Shown here: piece by piece, positions 36,073 to 45,096 of the stretch | Position numbering within the stretch: position 1 is the first letter of the stretch | Layout of the letters: each line of letters begins with the position of its first letter | Assembly: GCA_964501415.1 (NCBI GenBank) | Contig: CAZCSL010000001.1 | Coordinates: forward strand, 113,189-177,188 | Source: B1SED10-225 sp964501415 | Lineage (GTDB): Bacteria > Bacillota_I > Bacilli_A > Izemoplasmatales > Izemoplasmataceae | Direction: 5' to 3' | Length of the DNA stretch: 64,000 nt | Position numbers and translations under genes: made by a program | Notes under the pieces: model-generated | The model's input: only the letters and a program-made list of their open reading frames with translations | Databases searched by the model: none | What the model was told of the DNA's origin: nothing

Positions 36073-37206
36073 ATGAAAACAGATTGCTTAGCGATGGTTT
36101 TAGTTGGTGGCAGTGGTTCAAGGCTGCACCCCATTACCAAACAAACTGCCAAACCGGCGGTTACTTTTGGTGGGAAATACAAGCTAATCGATTTTGTTTT
36201 GTCTAATTTAAGCAACTCAAATATTAATACCGTAGGTATCATCACACAATATGAACCCCACGCATTGATGAATTATATTGAGCATGGCGCTACATGGGAT
36301 TTGGATATCACCGATGGAGGCATCCAGTTTTTGACGCCTTATACCTCATCAGATGGTGAGCACTGGCAAAAAGGAACCGCCCATGCCATTCGCCAACATA
36401 TGCGCTTTATCGATCAACACCAACCAAATCATGTCCTTATCCTACCGGGCGATCATGTTTATAAAATGGATTATAACGAGATGCTTAAAAACCATAAAGA
36501 AAGTGATGTCGATATTACCTTAGGCGTCTTTGAACCCCGTGATTCGCTTTCGCGTTATGGCGTTTTAAAAACCGATGAAAAAGGGTATGTCGCCGAATTT
36601 GATGAAAAACCCAAAGAACCAAAAAGCACCCTTGCTTCTATGGGGATTTATATCTTTAAAACCGAAGCCTTAAAACGCATTTTAAAAGAAGAATTAAAAG
36701 AACAATTCGATTTTGGCAAAGATATTATTCCTAAGGCACTAAAAGAGCATTACTCGATTAAAGCCTACACCTATCAAGGCTATTTTCGTGATGTTGGAAC
36801 GATAAAGAGTTTGTATGAAGCCAACATGGATTTGATACACCATCCAGAATATTTGAAGCTGTTCGATGAAAAGCACTTGCCGTTATACACCAAACCCACC
36901 GATTTTCCGCCCCATCACATCCGCAGAAAAAACGCCGTTAAAGATGCACTCATCAGCGATGGATGCGTTGTTTTAGGGGCGATCACACGCTCGGTTTTAG
37001 CCCCAAACATCAAGGTAGGCTTAGGCGCCCTAATCAAAGATTCAATCATTCATGAAAACGTCGTAATCGGTGATCATTGCACGCTTAAAAACGTCATTGT
37101 CATGCCGGGGACGGTTATCATGAAAGATACCGATATCGTCTTTGATGAAATTACCGTTGTAAACAACGAAATGCTTTGGGCTTTAGGGGCTGATGTCGAT
37201 GAATAA
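36073..37206 (+). CDS. glgC: Glucose-1-phosphate adenylyltransferase, catalytic subunit
   Basis: Makes ADP-glucose from ATP and glucose-1-phosphate. The 377-residue protein has LVGGSGSRLHPITKQTAKPAVTFGGKYKLIDFVLSN (nucleotide loop and conserved Lys), GTAHAIRQH, ILPGDHVYKMDY, YGVLKTDEKGYVAEFDEKPK and FRDVGTIKSLYEANMDLI, so all catalytic blocks are intact, and a left-handed beta-helix C-terminus (INVxVG-like repeats). It is paired with a GlgD-like regulatory partner in the next gene, as in Bacillus. Confidence 0.95.
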   Translation: MKTDCLAMVLVGGSGSRLHPITKQTAKPAVTFGGKYKLIDFVLSNLSNSNINTVGIITQYEPHALMNYIEHGATWDLDITDGGIQFLTPYTSSDGEHWQKGTAHAIRQHMRFIDQHQPNHVLILPGDHVYKMDYNEMLKNHKESDVDITLGVFEPRDSLSRYGVLKTDEKGYVAEFDEKPKEPKSTLASMGIYIFKTEALKRILKEELKEQFDFGKDIIPKALKEHYSIKAYTYQGYFRDVGTIKSLYEANMDLIHHPEYLKLFDEKHLPLYTKPTDFPPHHIRRKNAVKDALISDGCVVLGAITRSVLAPNIKVGLGALIKDSIIHENVVIGDHCTLKNVIVMPGTVIMKDTDIVFDEITVVNNEMLWALGADVDE

Positions 37207-39601
37207 TATGTTTGCGATCATCGATGCGGCAACGCGCGGCAATTTCGAAAAATTGACGCTACATAGAATGCCGGGAGCTTTGCCTTTCAGTGGCCGTTAT
37301 AGATTGATTGATTTCGCCTTATCAAACATCTTTAATGCCGGTATTACCAATGTGGCTATCTATCCTTTTGGCAATTACCGCTCCTTACAAGACCACGTGG
37401 GTAGTGGCAAGCGTTGGAATTTAGACCGCCGCAAAGATGGCTTATTCATCTTACCACCTAAAAATATGATGATGCCCTCAGAAGACATCTTGACCTTTCA
37501 GCGTATGCACGAACACTTGGAATATTTTAAACGCAGCAATCAAGCATACGCCATCATCATGCCGGCTCACTTGGTGTGGAACGCTGATTTAAATGCGCTT
37601 TTAAGCGAACATATTGACCACCAAGCCCATATTAGCGAAGTGGTTCAAAACCAAACCCGCTTAGGCGTTTTTATCATCAGAAAACAAGAGTTATTAGAAT
37701 ATATTAACCACTATGATGTCATTCCTTATAAAACCTTAGATGACGTATATACGAAAAAAACTCAAATTAAAACCCATACTATCGCTTTTGATGGGTATGC
37801 CAAAAAGATCACCGATCCTATCACCTATCTAGAAGCCAATTTGGCGATGTTGACACCGGAGACAAGAAAAAGCATCTTTGAACCTTCGCGTCCGGTGTTG
37901 TCAAAAGAAAAAACGATGCCACCCGCACGTTATATGAAAAGACCAAAAATCGAAAATGCGATGGTTTCGAGTGGGTCTTTGATTGAAGGACGGATTGAAA
38001 ATAGTGTTATAGGCCGTCATGTCATCGTTAAAAAAGATGCCCACATCATTAGCAGCGTCATCATGAGTGATGCGGTTATCGAATCAGGCGCGTTTGTCAA
38101 ACACGCCGTGATCGATAAAAACGTCATCGTCAAACAAAACACCTATATCGAAGGGACCTCAACACAGCCCTTTGTAACACAAAAGGGTCAAATCATTACC
38201 GACCAAAGCGATATGAAAGTCTTGTTTGCGGCTTCTGAGGCCCACCCTTACATTAAAACGGGTGGCTTGGCCGATGTGATTGGAGGCCTTTCTAAGGCTT
38301 TAAGCAAAAAAGGCCTTGAGATTACCGTCATTTTGCCTTTATACAAACAAATCAAAGAACGGTATCACGAAAGCTATACCTACTTAAAATCAACGACCTT
38401 TACGTTCAATGGCCAAACCGAAAAAATTCGTTTGTATGAAATCATGCGAAATAAAGTCCGTTATGTGTTTATTGAACATTTTAGTTTTTTTGAAAGAGAT
38501 AAGCTTTATGGATATGAGGATGATGGGCTTAGGTTTGCATTTTTCTCCCTGGCAATCAAAGAGGCTTTAAGTATTATTGGTCCCTTTAACCTCATCCACA
38601 TGCACGATTGGCACGTCGGTTTATTGCCTGCCCTTTTAAAAACCTTTGAAGCTACACCCCCTAAAACGTTATTAACGATTCATAACATTGATTATCAAGG
38701 TCAGTTTTCTGTCGATATATTAAATGCGCTTAATTTACCTTTAATGGGACGCAGCGAAGTGAATTTCTTAGAGATGGGTATTTTAGAAGCCGATAAACTT
38801 TCAACCGTCTCACCGACATACCGAAATGAACTGAAATACGAATATTACGGTCAAAACCTAACCCATGCCCTGCAGCGTAGAGACCGTGATTTCCATGGGG
38901 TTTTAAACGGGCTTCCAAAACGCTATACCCCACAAAATGACCCAGTATTGTTAAGTAAGTATTCGGCTCAAAATATTGCCCCTAAAACAGAAAATAAGCT
39001 GTTTTTACAAAAACAAATGCACCTTAGTATGGGCATGTCATATTTCGTGATTGGCATGGTTTCTCGCATTACCGAACAAAAAGGCTTTCCGATTTTAATC
39101 GATAGTCTTTATGAAGTATTAAAAACGCATAATGACATTCAATTTGTTTTGCTGGGTACGGGTGATGACGGCTTGACTGACCGTTTGAAAGGCTTAGAAG
39201 AAGCTTTCCCCAATCAAGTAAGACTCAACTTAAAGTACGATGCGACTGAACCTGCTTATATTTATGCAGGCTGCGATTTATTTTTGATGCCCTCGCGCGT
39301 TGAGCCTTGTGGCCTAGCTCAAATGATCGCTTTAAAATATGGGGCTATACCGCTGGTAAGAAAAACTGGGGGCTTGGCGGATACCATCCAAGATTATGAC
39401 CCCATCAGCAAAGAAGGAAACGGCTTTACGTTTTACCACTATGACCCTTGGGTTTTAAAAGATAGGCTCTTCGATGCCTATGATGTCTTTAAAAATCATA
39501 AAGATGATTGGTATACGCTGATAAAAACCGCCATGCACAGTGATTATTCCTTAGAGACGCAAGCACAAAAAATGCTCGAAATATATTTAACTACCCTATA
39601 A
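37199..39601 (+). CDS. GlgD-GlgA fusion: ADP-glucose pyrophosphorylase regulatory subunit joined to glycogen synthase
   Basis: One uninterrupted frame of about 800 codons. Residues 1 to about 338 are GlgD: MFAIIDAATRGNFEKLTLHRMPGALPFSGRYRLIDFALSNIFNAG, RSLQDHVGSGKRWNLDR, then the beta-helix. The GGxGxRL phosphate loop of the catalytic partner is missing, as in non-catalytic GlgD. From about residue 339 (MKVLFAASEAHP) a complete GlgA follows with KTGGLADVIGGL, HMHDWHVGLLPALL, TIHNIDYQGQF, PSRVEPCGLAQMIALKYGAIPLVRKTGG. No stop and no ribosome site occur at the joint. Elsewhere these are separate genes. Start 37199 chosen for distance from AGGGG; 37193 is also possible. Confidence 0.92.
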   Translation: MNNMFAIIDAATRGNFEKLTLHRMPGALPFSGRYRLIDFALSNIFNAGITNVAIYPFGNYRSLQDHVGSGKRWNLDRRKDGLFILPPKNMMMPSEDILTFQRMHEHLEYFKRSNQAYAIIMPAHLVWNADLNALLSEHIDHQAHISEVVQNQTRLGVFIIRKQELLEYINHYDVIPYKTLDDVYTKKTQIKTHTIAFDGYAKKITDPITYLEANLAMLTPETRKSIFEPSRPVLSKEKTMPPARYMKRPKIENAMVSSGSLIEGRIENSVIGRHVIVKKDAHIISSVIMSDAVIESGAFVKHAVIDKNVIVKQNTYIEGTSTQPFVTQKGQIITDQSDMKVLFAASEAHPYIKTGGLADVIGGLSKALSKKGLEITVILPLYKQIKERYHESYTYLKSTTFTFNGQTEKIRLYEIMRNKVRYVFIEHFSFFERDKLYGYEDDGLRFAFFSLAIKEALSIIGPFNLIHMHDWHVGLLPALLKTFEATPPKTLLTIHNIDYQGQFSVDILNALNLPLMGRSEVNFLEMGILEADKLSTVSPTYRNELKYEYYGQNLTHALQRRDRDFHGVLNGLPKRYTPQNDPVLLSKYSAQNIAPKTENKLFLQKQMHLSMGMSYFVIGMVSRITEQKGFPILIDSLYEVLKTHNDIQFVLLGTGDDGLTDRLKGLEEAFPNQVRLNLKYDATEPAYIYAGCDLFLMPSRVEPCGLAQMIALKYGAIPLVRKTGGLADTIQDYDPISKEGNGFTFYHYDPWVLKDRLFDAYDVFKNHKDDWYTLIKTAMHSDYSLETQAQKMLEIYLTTL

Positions 39602-39619
39602 TTTGCAAGGAGAGATACA

Positions 39620-42019
39620 ATGACCAATGCATTCAAAAGCAAAGAAGCCTTTGAAAAAGACTTCAAAGCCCGTTTAAAGCACCGTTTCTTAAAAGATCTC
39701 GAAACCAGCACAAAAAGAGAACAATACCATATTTTAGGTGAAATGGTACAAGCGTTCATCAGTGAAAAATGGTACGAACACCAAAAAACGCTCGCCAAAA
39801 AAGATACCAGACAACTACATTATTTCTCGATGGAGTTTTTAATGGGGCGTTTAATCACCAACAATATCCATAACCTAGGTTTAAGACAAATCGTTGAAGC
39901 AAGCTTTGAACACATGGGCTTAGACTTACAAACGATTGAACATCAAGAAGTTGATGCGGGCCTTGGTAATGGGGGCTTGGGTCGTTTGGCCGCTTGTTTT
40001 TTAGATTCGATTGCCTCTTTGGCCTTACCAGGACACGGTAACGGCATTCGTTATCGATACGGTTTTTTCGAACAAGGCATTAAAAATGGCTACCAAATCG
40101 AAAAGCCCGATGATTGGCTTAAAGACCAATACGTCTGGGAAATCAGACGCGAAGAAGAAGCGATTGACATTCCTTTTGGGGGTTATGTCAATTTTGAGGA
40201 TGGCCGGGCTATTTATTATCCCGATGAGCGCATCCGTGCGGTCCCTTACGATGTGCCCATTGTCGGTTATAAAAACGACATCATCAATCATTTGAGATTG
40301 TGGAATGCCGAGCCCACCGATTTTTATCCAAGCGATATGCACGCCTTTGAATATAACGACGAAATTCGTTCAATCAGCGGCTTTTTGTATCCCGATGACA
40401 CCACAGAATCGGGTAAGATTTTGCGTATCAAACAACAATACTTCTTCAGTGCCGCTGGGGTTAAAAGCATTCTTTATAATCATCATGAAACTTACGGCAA
40501 CTTAGAACAGTTTCATCAATATCATGTCTTTCAAATCAACGATACTCACCCCACCCTTATCATTCCTGAAATGATGCGGATTTTACTAGATGAGTTTCAT
40601 TATGAATGGGACGCCGCTTGGGCCATCACCCAAAAGACGTGTGCTTACACCAATCATACCTTGCTGGCTGAGGCCTTGGAAAAATGGCCCATTTCTTTGA
40701 TCCAACCGACCTTACCACGCATCTATCAAATCATCGAAGAGATCAACAAGCGCTTTTGCGAACAGTTGATCGATCAATATCAAGATGAAGCCAAAATGCA
40801 CAAGATGGCCATTATCGGAGACAATGAAGTGCGGATGGCGCACTTAGCGATTGCTGGGTCTTTCAGCGTTAACGGCGTTGCGGCTTTGCATACCAATATT
40901 TTGACCAAGTATGAAATGAATGACTTTTATCAGCTCTATCCCGATAAATTCAACAACAAAACCAATGGCATTACCCACCGTCGTTGGTGTGCCTATATCA
41001 ACGAAGAACTCACCGAACTCATCTCAAGTCACGTGGGCAACTGGGTCGAAGATTTAGAAAAACTCAAAGCCTTTGAAAAACAAAAAGACAATCAACGCGT
41101 CCATGAAAAACTCAAGGCCATCAAGAAAGACAAGAAGGTGCGTTTGGCTAACCGGATTAAAGCTGAACAAGGCATTGAACTGGATCCTGATTCTATCTTT
41201 GATGTCCAAATCAAAAGGATGCATGAATACAAACGTCAGTTGATGAATGCCCTTCATATCATGATGGTATATAACCGGTTAAAAACCGACCCGTCTTTTA
41301 AGAAAAACTATGTACCGCACAGTTTCATCTTTGGGGCCAAGGCTGCCTCAGGTTATCACTATGCCAAAAAGATTATCAAACTGATCAACACCATTGCGAT
41401 GAAAGTCAATCAAGACCCCGATACAAACGCGCTTTTAAAAGTCGTCTTTGTGGAAAACTATAACGTCACGTATGCCGAACAAATTATTCCGGCCACGGAC
41501 ATTTCTGAACAAATCTCCACCGCCACCAAAGAAGCCTCAGGTACCGGCAACATGAAGTTCATGATGAACGGCGCTTTGACGCTTGGTACGATGGATGGGG
41601 CTAATGTGGAGATTCATGAACTAATCGGCGATGAGCATATCGAAATTTTTGGCATGGACAGCGAAGCGGTGACGAAACTCAATCAAGCCAATACGTATGA
41701 TCCTCATGAGATATACAATCAAAACCACGAAATCAAAACCGTGGTTGACCAACTTACCAATGGCTTTTTCTCAAGCGTCTCCAAACAAGAGTTTAAGGAA
41801 GTAAAAGACAAACTGTTAAACGGCGATCAATACTATGTTTTAAAAGATTTAGCTTCTTATCAAAAAGCGCATGAAAACTTAAATCAGTGGTATAAAGATG
41901 AAACCGCCTGGTACCGCTCTTGTGTGGTCAATATTGCGAAGAGTGGCTATTTCTCCTCCGATCGTACGATTGCAGATTATGCGAGGGACATATGGAAAAT
42001 CAAGCCCATCAAATCTTAA
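39620..42019 (+). CDS. glgP: Glycogen phosphorylase
   Basis: Releases glucose-1-phosphate from glycogen with pyridoxal phosphate. The 799-residue protein has QLHYFSMEFLMGRLITNN near the N-terminus, GNGGLGRLAACFLDSIA, NDTHPTLIIPEMMRILLD, and the cofactor lysine in EASGTGNMKFMMNGALTLGTMDGANVEI. Regular length. CAAGGAGAG precedes ATG 39620. It follows the synthesis genes, so both making and using glycogen are in one operon. Its 3' end overlaps the start of the ECF gene by 28 bases. Confidence 0.96.
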   Translation: MTNAFKSKEAFEKDFKARLKHRFLKDLETSTKREQYHILGEMVQAFISEKWYEHQKTLAKKDTRQLHYFSMEFLMGRLITNNIHNLGLRQIVEASFEHMGLDLQTIEHQEVDAGLGNGGLGRLAACFLDSIASLALPGHGNGIRYRYGFFEQGIKNGYQIEKPDDWLKDQYVWEIRREEEAIDIPFGGYVNFEDGRAIYYPDERIRAVPYDVPIVGYKNDIINHLRLWNAEPTDFYPSDMHAFEYNDEIRSISGFLYPDDTTESGKILRIKQQYFFSAAGVKSILYNHHETYGNLEQFHQYHVFQINDTHPTLIIPEMMRILLDEFHYEWDAAWAITQKTCAYTNHTLLAEALEKWPISLIQPTLPRIYQIIEEINKRFCEQLIDQYQDEAKMHKMAIIGDNEVRMAHLAIAGSFSVNGVAALHTNILTKYEMNDFYQLYPDKFNNKTNGITHRRWCAYINEELTELISSHVGNWVEDLEKLKAFEKQKDNQRVHEKLKAIKKDKKVRLANRIKAEQGIELDPDSIFDVQIKRMHEYKRQLMNALHIMMVYNRLKTDPSFKKNYVPHSFIFGAKAASGYHYAKKIIKLINTIAMKVNQDPDTNALLKVVFVENYNVTYAEQIIPATDISEQISTATKEASGTGNMKFMMNGALTLGTMDGANVEIHELIGDEHIEIFGMDSEAVTKLNQANTYDPHEIYNQNHEIKTVVDQLTNGFFSSVSKQEFKEVKDKLLNGDQYYVLKDLASYQKAHENLNQWYKDETAWYRSCVVNIAKSGYFSSDRTIADYARDIWKIKPIKS

Positions 42020-42621
42020 AGGGTCAACACTTTAACGCGGTACAACGGATTACCGCGATTGCGGTTTTATCAAGCTTAGGTACGGTTTTGATGTTATTTG
42101 AGATTCCCGTATTAGTCATGGCCATCGATTTAAGCGATGTGGTTATCCTCATTACGTTTTTCTTATTTTCTTGGAGAGAAGCCTTTGCGGTGGCCTTTTT
42201 CAAAACCGCTGCCCATGTTCTCTTTAGAGGGGCCGTGGGTCCCATAGCGATTGGCCAAATCAGCGCTTTTATCGCCTCTTCTATGTATGTGTTTGGCTTT
42301 TATATAGCGATTCGTTTATTGCGGTTGAAACGTCGCATAAGTATTTCATTATGTGTTATCATAGTAGTGAGTATCGCGATGATTATCGCCAATTACTTCT
42401 TAGTCACCCCGGTATATTTAGGGATGAGTCTTTCTGAGGCAAGAGCGATTGTCACCCCTCAGATGTTTGGAATCGAATGGTTTGACGCTGGTTATTGGGT
42501 TACCATTCTTACCGTTTTCGCGGCGTTTAACCTATTAAAGGGAAGTATCATCTTACCGGTTTTTTGGCTTTTAAGAGAACCGATTAGATCATATTTAGAC
42601 CATCATAACGTCAACCCTTAA
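41992..42621 (+). CDS. ECF transporter S-component, RibU-like
   Basis: The 209-residue protein has about six hydrophobic segments and the layout of ECF substrate-binding proteins: ITAIAVLSSLGTVLMLFEIPVL, IDLSDVVILITFFLFSW (normally LDxSDxPxLI), a long helical hairpin, GPIAIGQISAFIASSMYV. The LDxSD element and helix order suggest the riboflavin (RibU) branch, but the substrate is not proven. Start ATG 41992 after GAGGGACAT; an upstream ATG at 41920 lies deep in glgP. No riboswitch precedes it. Confidence 0.7.
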   Translation: MENQAHQILKGQHFNAVQRITAIAVLSSLGTVLMLFEIPVLVMAIDLSDVVILITFFLFSWREAFAVAFFKTAAHVLFRGAVGPIAIGQISAFIASSMYVFGFYIAIRLLRLKRRISISLCVIIVVSIAMIIANYFLVTPVYLGMSLSEARAIVTPQMFGIEWFDAGYWVTILTVFAAFNLLKGSIILPVFWLLREPIRSYLDHHNVNP

Positions 42622-42665
42622 ACCCGTGCTAAGACCATGAAGGATTAAACTTTAAGGAGGCTTTT

Positions 42666-43199
42666 ATGAAATACGAACATGATTTTTATGTAACCGGTGC
42701 TAAGGTAGGCAAACAAGCCCCGAGATTTGACTTAAGGGCCATCATGCCTAAGGCAAAAGAATCTAGTTTAGATCAGATTCAATTAGATGCGTTTTTAGAT
42801 GCATCAAAATGGGTAGTGCTTTATTTTTATCCGTATAACTTTACCCAGGATGCGTTGGATACGATTAAACAATTCGATGCGATTCAATCCTCGTTTGAAG
42901 CGAAAAATACGGTTTTGATTGGCGTGAGTAAAGATAGCTTACATGCGCATCAAGCTTGGCAAAAACAAGCATTGGGAGCCTTGAATCATTTTCATGCTAG
43001 CGATAACAACTTGAAATTATCCGAAGCGTACGGCATCTTAGATGAAGAAGTCGGCGAGGTTGCTAAAGCGGTTTTCTTTATCGCCCCTAATGGCGTCTTA
43101 CAAGCGGCCCAAGTCTATCATGCCCAGGCTAACATGGATGTTGAACATACCTTAAAAACCTTAACGCACCTGCAAAAAACTTATCGCAACAATGATTAG
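42666..43199 (+). CDS. Peroxiredoxin-fold protein lacking all cysteines
   Basis: The 177-residue protein follows the Bcp/AhpC layout: GKQAPRFDLRA, WVVLYFYPYNFT, VLIGVSKDSLHAHQAWQKQ, FHASDNNLKLSEAYGILDEEVGEVAKAVFFIAPNGVLQ. The peroxidatic cysteine that follows the FYPxxFT block is replaced: FTQDALD has Ala63 in its place, and the whole sequence contains no cysteine. It cannot be a thiol peroxidase by the standard mechanism; a chaperone, redox-inactive or other role is inferred. TTAAGGAGG precedes ATG 42666, and a terminator follows. Confidence 0.8.
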   Translation: MKYEHDFYVTGAKVGKQAPRFDLRAIMPKAKESSLDQIQLDAFLDASKWVVLYFYPYNFTQDALDTIKQFDAIQSSFEAKNTVLIGVSKDSLHAHQAWQKQALGALNHFHASDNNLKLSEAYGILDEEVGEVAKAVFFIAPNGVLQAAQVYHAQANMDVEHTLKTLTHLQKTYRNND

Positions 43200-43224
43200 T
43201 AGTTCTTAGGCGTTAACGCTTAGA

Positions 43225-43250
43225 AAAACCACATTATTGTGGTTTTTTTT
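43225..43250 (+). terminator. Terminator after the peroxiredoxin-like gene
   Basis: AAACCACA-TTAT-TGTGGTTT hairpin with a T-run. It is preceded by a near-perfect palindrome at 43207-43223 around GCGTTAACGC, whose function is unclear. Confidence 0.85.
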
Positions 43251-43287
43251 AATGTCTTAAGCTATTTAGAAAATCAAACTTGCGGTT

Positions 43288-43316
43288 GAAAACTAAGCTC
43301 AGATAAGCTATAATAC
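43288..43316 (+). promoter_or_regulatory. Promoter of pgm-rnf operon
   Basis: TTGAAA, a 17-base spacer and TATAAT lie in 43288-43316, about 60 bases before the phosphoglucomutase start. Confidence 0.7.
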
Positions 43317-43377
43317 AACTGTTGTAAATACGGTTTATTTTTTTAGACCATTGCCTTTTTTAAGGAGCGTTGATAAT

Positions 43378-45096
43378 GTGCAAAAGACGTATCAAAAATG
43401 GCTAAATGAGCCTTCTATGGATGAAGCGCTCAAAGCAGAACTCAAGCAGATGTCCAAACAAGACATCGAAGATGCCTTTTATAAAGACCTAGCCTTCGGT
43501 ACTGGGGGCATGCGTGGAATCATGGGCGCAGGGACGAATCGTCTTAATATCTATACCTTAAGACGCGCGATTCATGCGTACGCTAAGTATCTTTTAAATC
43601 GGTATGATGAAGCCAAGCAAAAAGGGGTTGTCATCTCGCATGACAACCGTTACCAAAGTACGACGTTTGCTAAAGAAGCAAGTCGTGTTTTTTCGTCATA
43701 CGGGATTAAAAGTTATTTGTTCGACGCCTTAAGACCCACCCCGGAATTATCGTTTGCGGTGCGTTATCATCAGGCCGTTGGCGGGATTATGGTTACGGCT
43801 TCACATAATCCACCAGCCTATAATGGCGTTAAAATGTATGATGAACAAGGGTGCCAGTTAGTTCCAGATTTGGCTGATCAGGTTATTGAAGCGTTTCAAG
43901 CTTTAGAAGACGTGTTTGCCTTAGAGGTGATGAATTTTGATGATGCTCTTAAGCAAGGATTAGTCGATTTAATCGGTTCTCAAACAGACCAAGCATACGT
44001 CAAGGAAGTTTTGGGGATTCAACTTAAACCAAACGCCCAAAAAACGCTAAAAATCGCTTTTTCCCCTTTGCACGGGGCGACAAGAGAAATCGGTTTGATG
44101 ACGTTAAAACAAGCGGGCTATCAAGTAGAACCCGTGATCTCTCAAATGACGATTGACCCTAAGTTCACCACCGTCGATTCGCCCAATCCTGAGAATGAAG
44201 CGGCATTTGAAGAGACCAAAAAAGTAGCAAGAAAAATCAATGCCGACCTTTTGATAGCCACCGACCCAGATGGGGATCGTTTAGGGTTGATGGCACTTCA
44301 TCAAGGAAAATACCAGTTTTTAACGGGTAATGAGACCGGGGCGATTTTTATCGATTATTTGGCTAAGACGCTAAAAGCAAACCAGGCTTTACCCAAAAAA
44401 GGCGTCTTATATAACACCATCGTGACTTCTGAATTTGGTGCGGCCATTGCTAAGTCGTATGGGTTAAGAGTCGAATCAACTTTGACGGGCTTTAAATTTA
44501 TCGGAGAAAAGATGGAAGCCTTGAAAGCTACGGATGAAACGTTTGTGATGGGTTATGAAGAAAGTTACGGCTATGTGATCAAAGATTTCGTCCGTGATAA
44601 AGATGCCGTACAAGCGATGCTTTTAGCCGCTGAGATAGCCAACGATTTAAAACAAAAAGGTAAAACGCTTATTGACTATATGCATGAACTACGTCAAACC
44701 CATGGGTTTTACAAAGATACGCTTTTAAACATCGTCCATGAAGGTAAAACAGGAGAAGCGTTAATTCAAAATATCATGGATGCGTTTAGAGCGATGGATT
44801 TAAAGCGTTTAGGCGATAAGTCACTCATTTGTAAAGAGGATTATTTACAATCAAAACGCTATGTAGACGGTAAAGCAACGTCTTTAGGTTATCCTAAAAG
44901 CAACGTTTTAAAGTTTATTTTTGAAAATGATATTTGGTTTGTTTTAAGGCCGAGTGGGACAGAACCAAAGCTAAAAGTATATATCAATGTATTAGGTGAA
45001 ACCAAGGAAGCTGCGGCCTCAGAGTTAGAAGTGTTAAAACGTTTTATTGAAGAAAAAATAGCGTCTATAGAAAAACAAAAGGATGTGGTACTATGA
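43378..45096 (+). CDS. pgcA: Phosphoglucomutase / phosphomannomutase (PgcA type)
   Basis: Interconverts glucose-1-phosphate and glucose-6-phosphate, linking glycogen breakdown to glycolysis. The 572-residue protein has DLAFGTGGMRGIMGAGTNRLN, the phosphoserine site MVTASHNPPAYNGVK, the metal loop ATDPDGDRLGLM, a sugar loop GYEESYGY and the phosphate-binding RPSGTEPKLKVYI. The start GTG 43378 is favoured because AAGGAG (43362-43367) lies ten bases before it; a TTG at 43351 would include this site. The stop overlaps rnfC by four bases (ATGA). Confidence 0.94.
   Translation: MQKTYQKWLNEPSMDEALKAELKQMSKQDIEDAFYKDLAFGTGGMRGIMGAGTNRLNIYTLRRAIHAYAKYLLNRYDEAKQKGVVISHDNRYQSTTFAKEASRVFSSYGIKSYLFDALRPTPELSFAVRYHQAVGGIMVTASHNPPAYNGVKMYDEQGCQLVPDLADQVIEAFQALEDVFALEVMNFDDALKQGLVDLIGSQTDQAYVKEVLGIQLKPNAQKTLKIAFSPLHGATREIGLMTLKQAGYQVEPVISQMTIDPKFTTVDSPNPENEAAFEETKKVARKINADLLIATDPDGDRLGLMALHQGKYQFLTGNETGAIFIDYLAKTLKANQALPKKGVLYNTIVTSEFGAAIAKSYGLRVESTLTGFKFIGEKMEALKATDETFVMGYEESYGYVIKDFVRDKDAVQAMLLAAEIANDLKQKGKTLIDYMHELRQTHGFYKDTLLNIVHEGKTGEALIQNIMDAFRAMDLKRLGDKSLICKEDYLQSKRYVDGKATSLGYPKSNVLKFIFENDIWFVLRPSGTEPKLKVYINVLGETKEAAASELEVLKRFIEEKIASIEKQKDVVL

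Noticed and set aside
38190..38230. Separate start for glgA at ATG 38213
   Set aside because: No Shine-Dalgarno sequence is visible before it and the frame continues from GlgD without a stop, so a fusion is the simpler reading.
43205..43225. Palindrome around GCGTTAACGC considered as a cre box or operator
   Set aside because: It does not fit the cre consensus well and sits just after a stop codon before a terminator; I could not assign a function.
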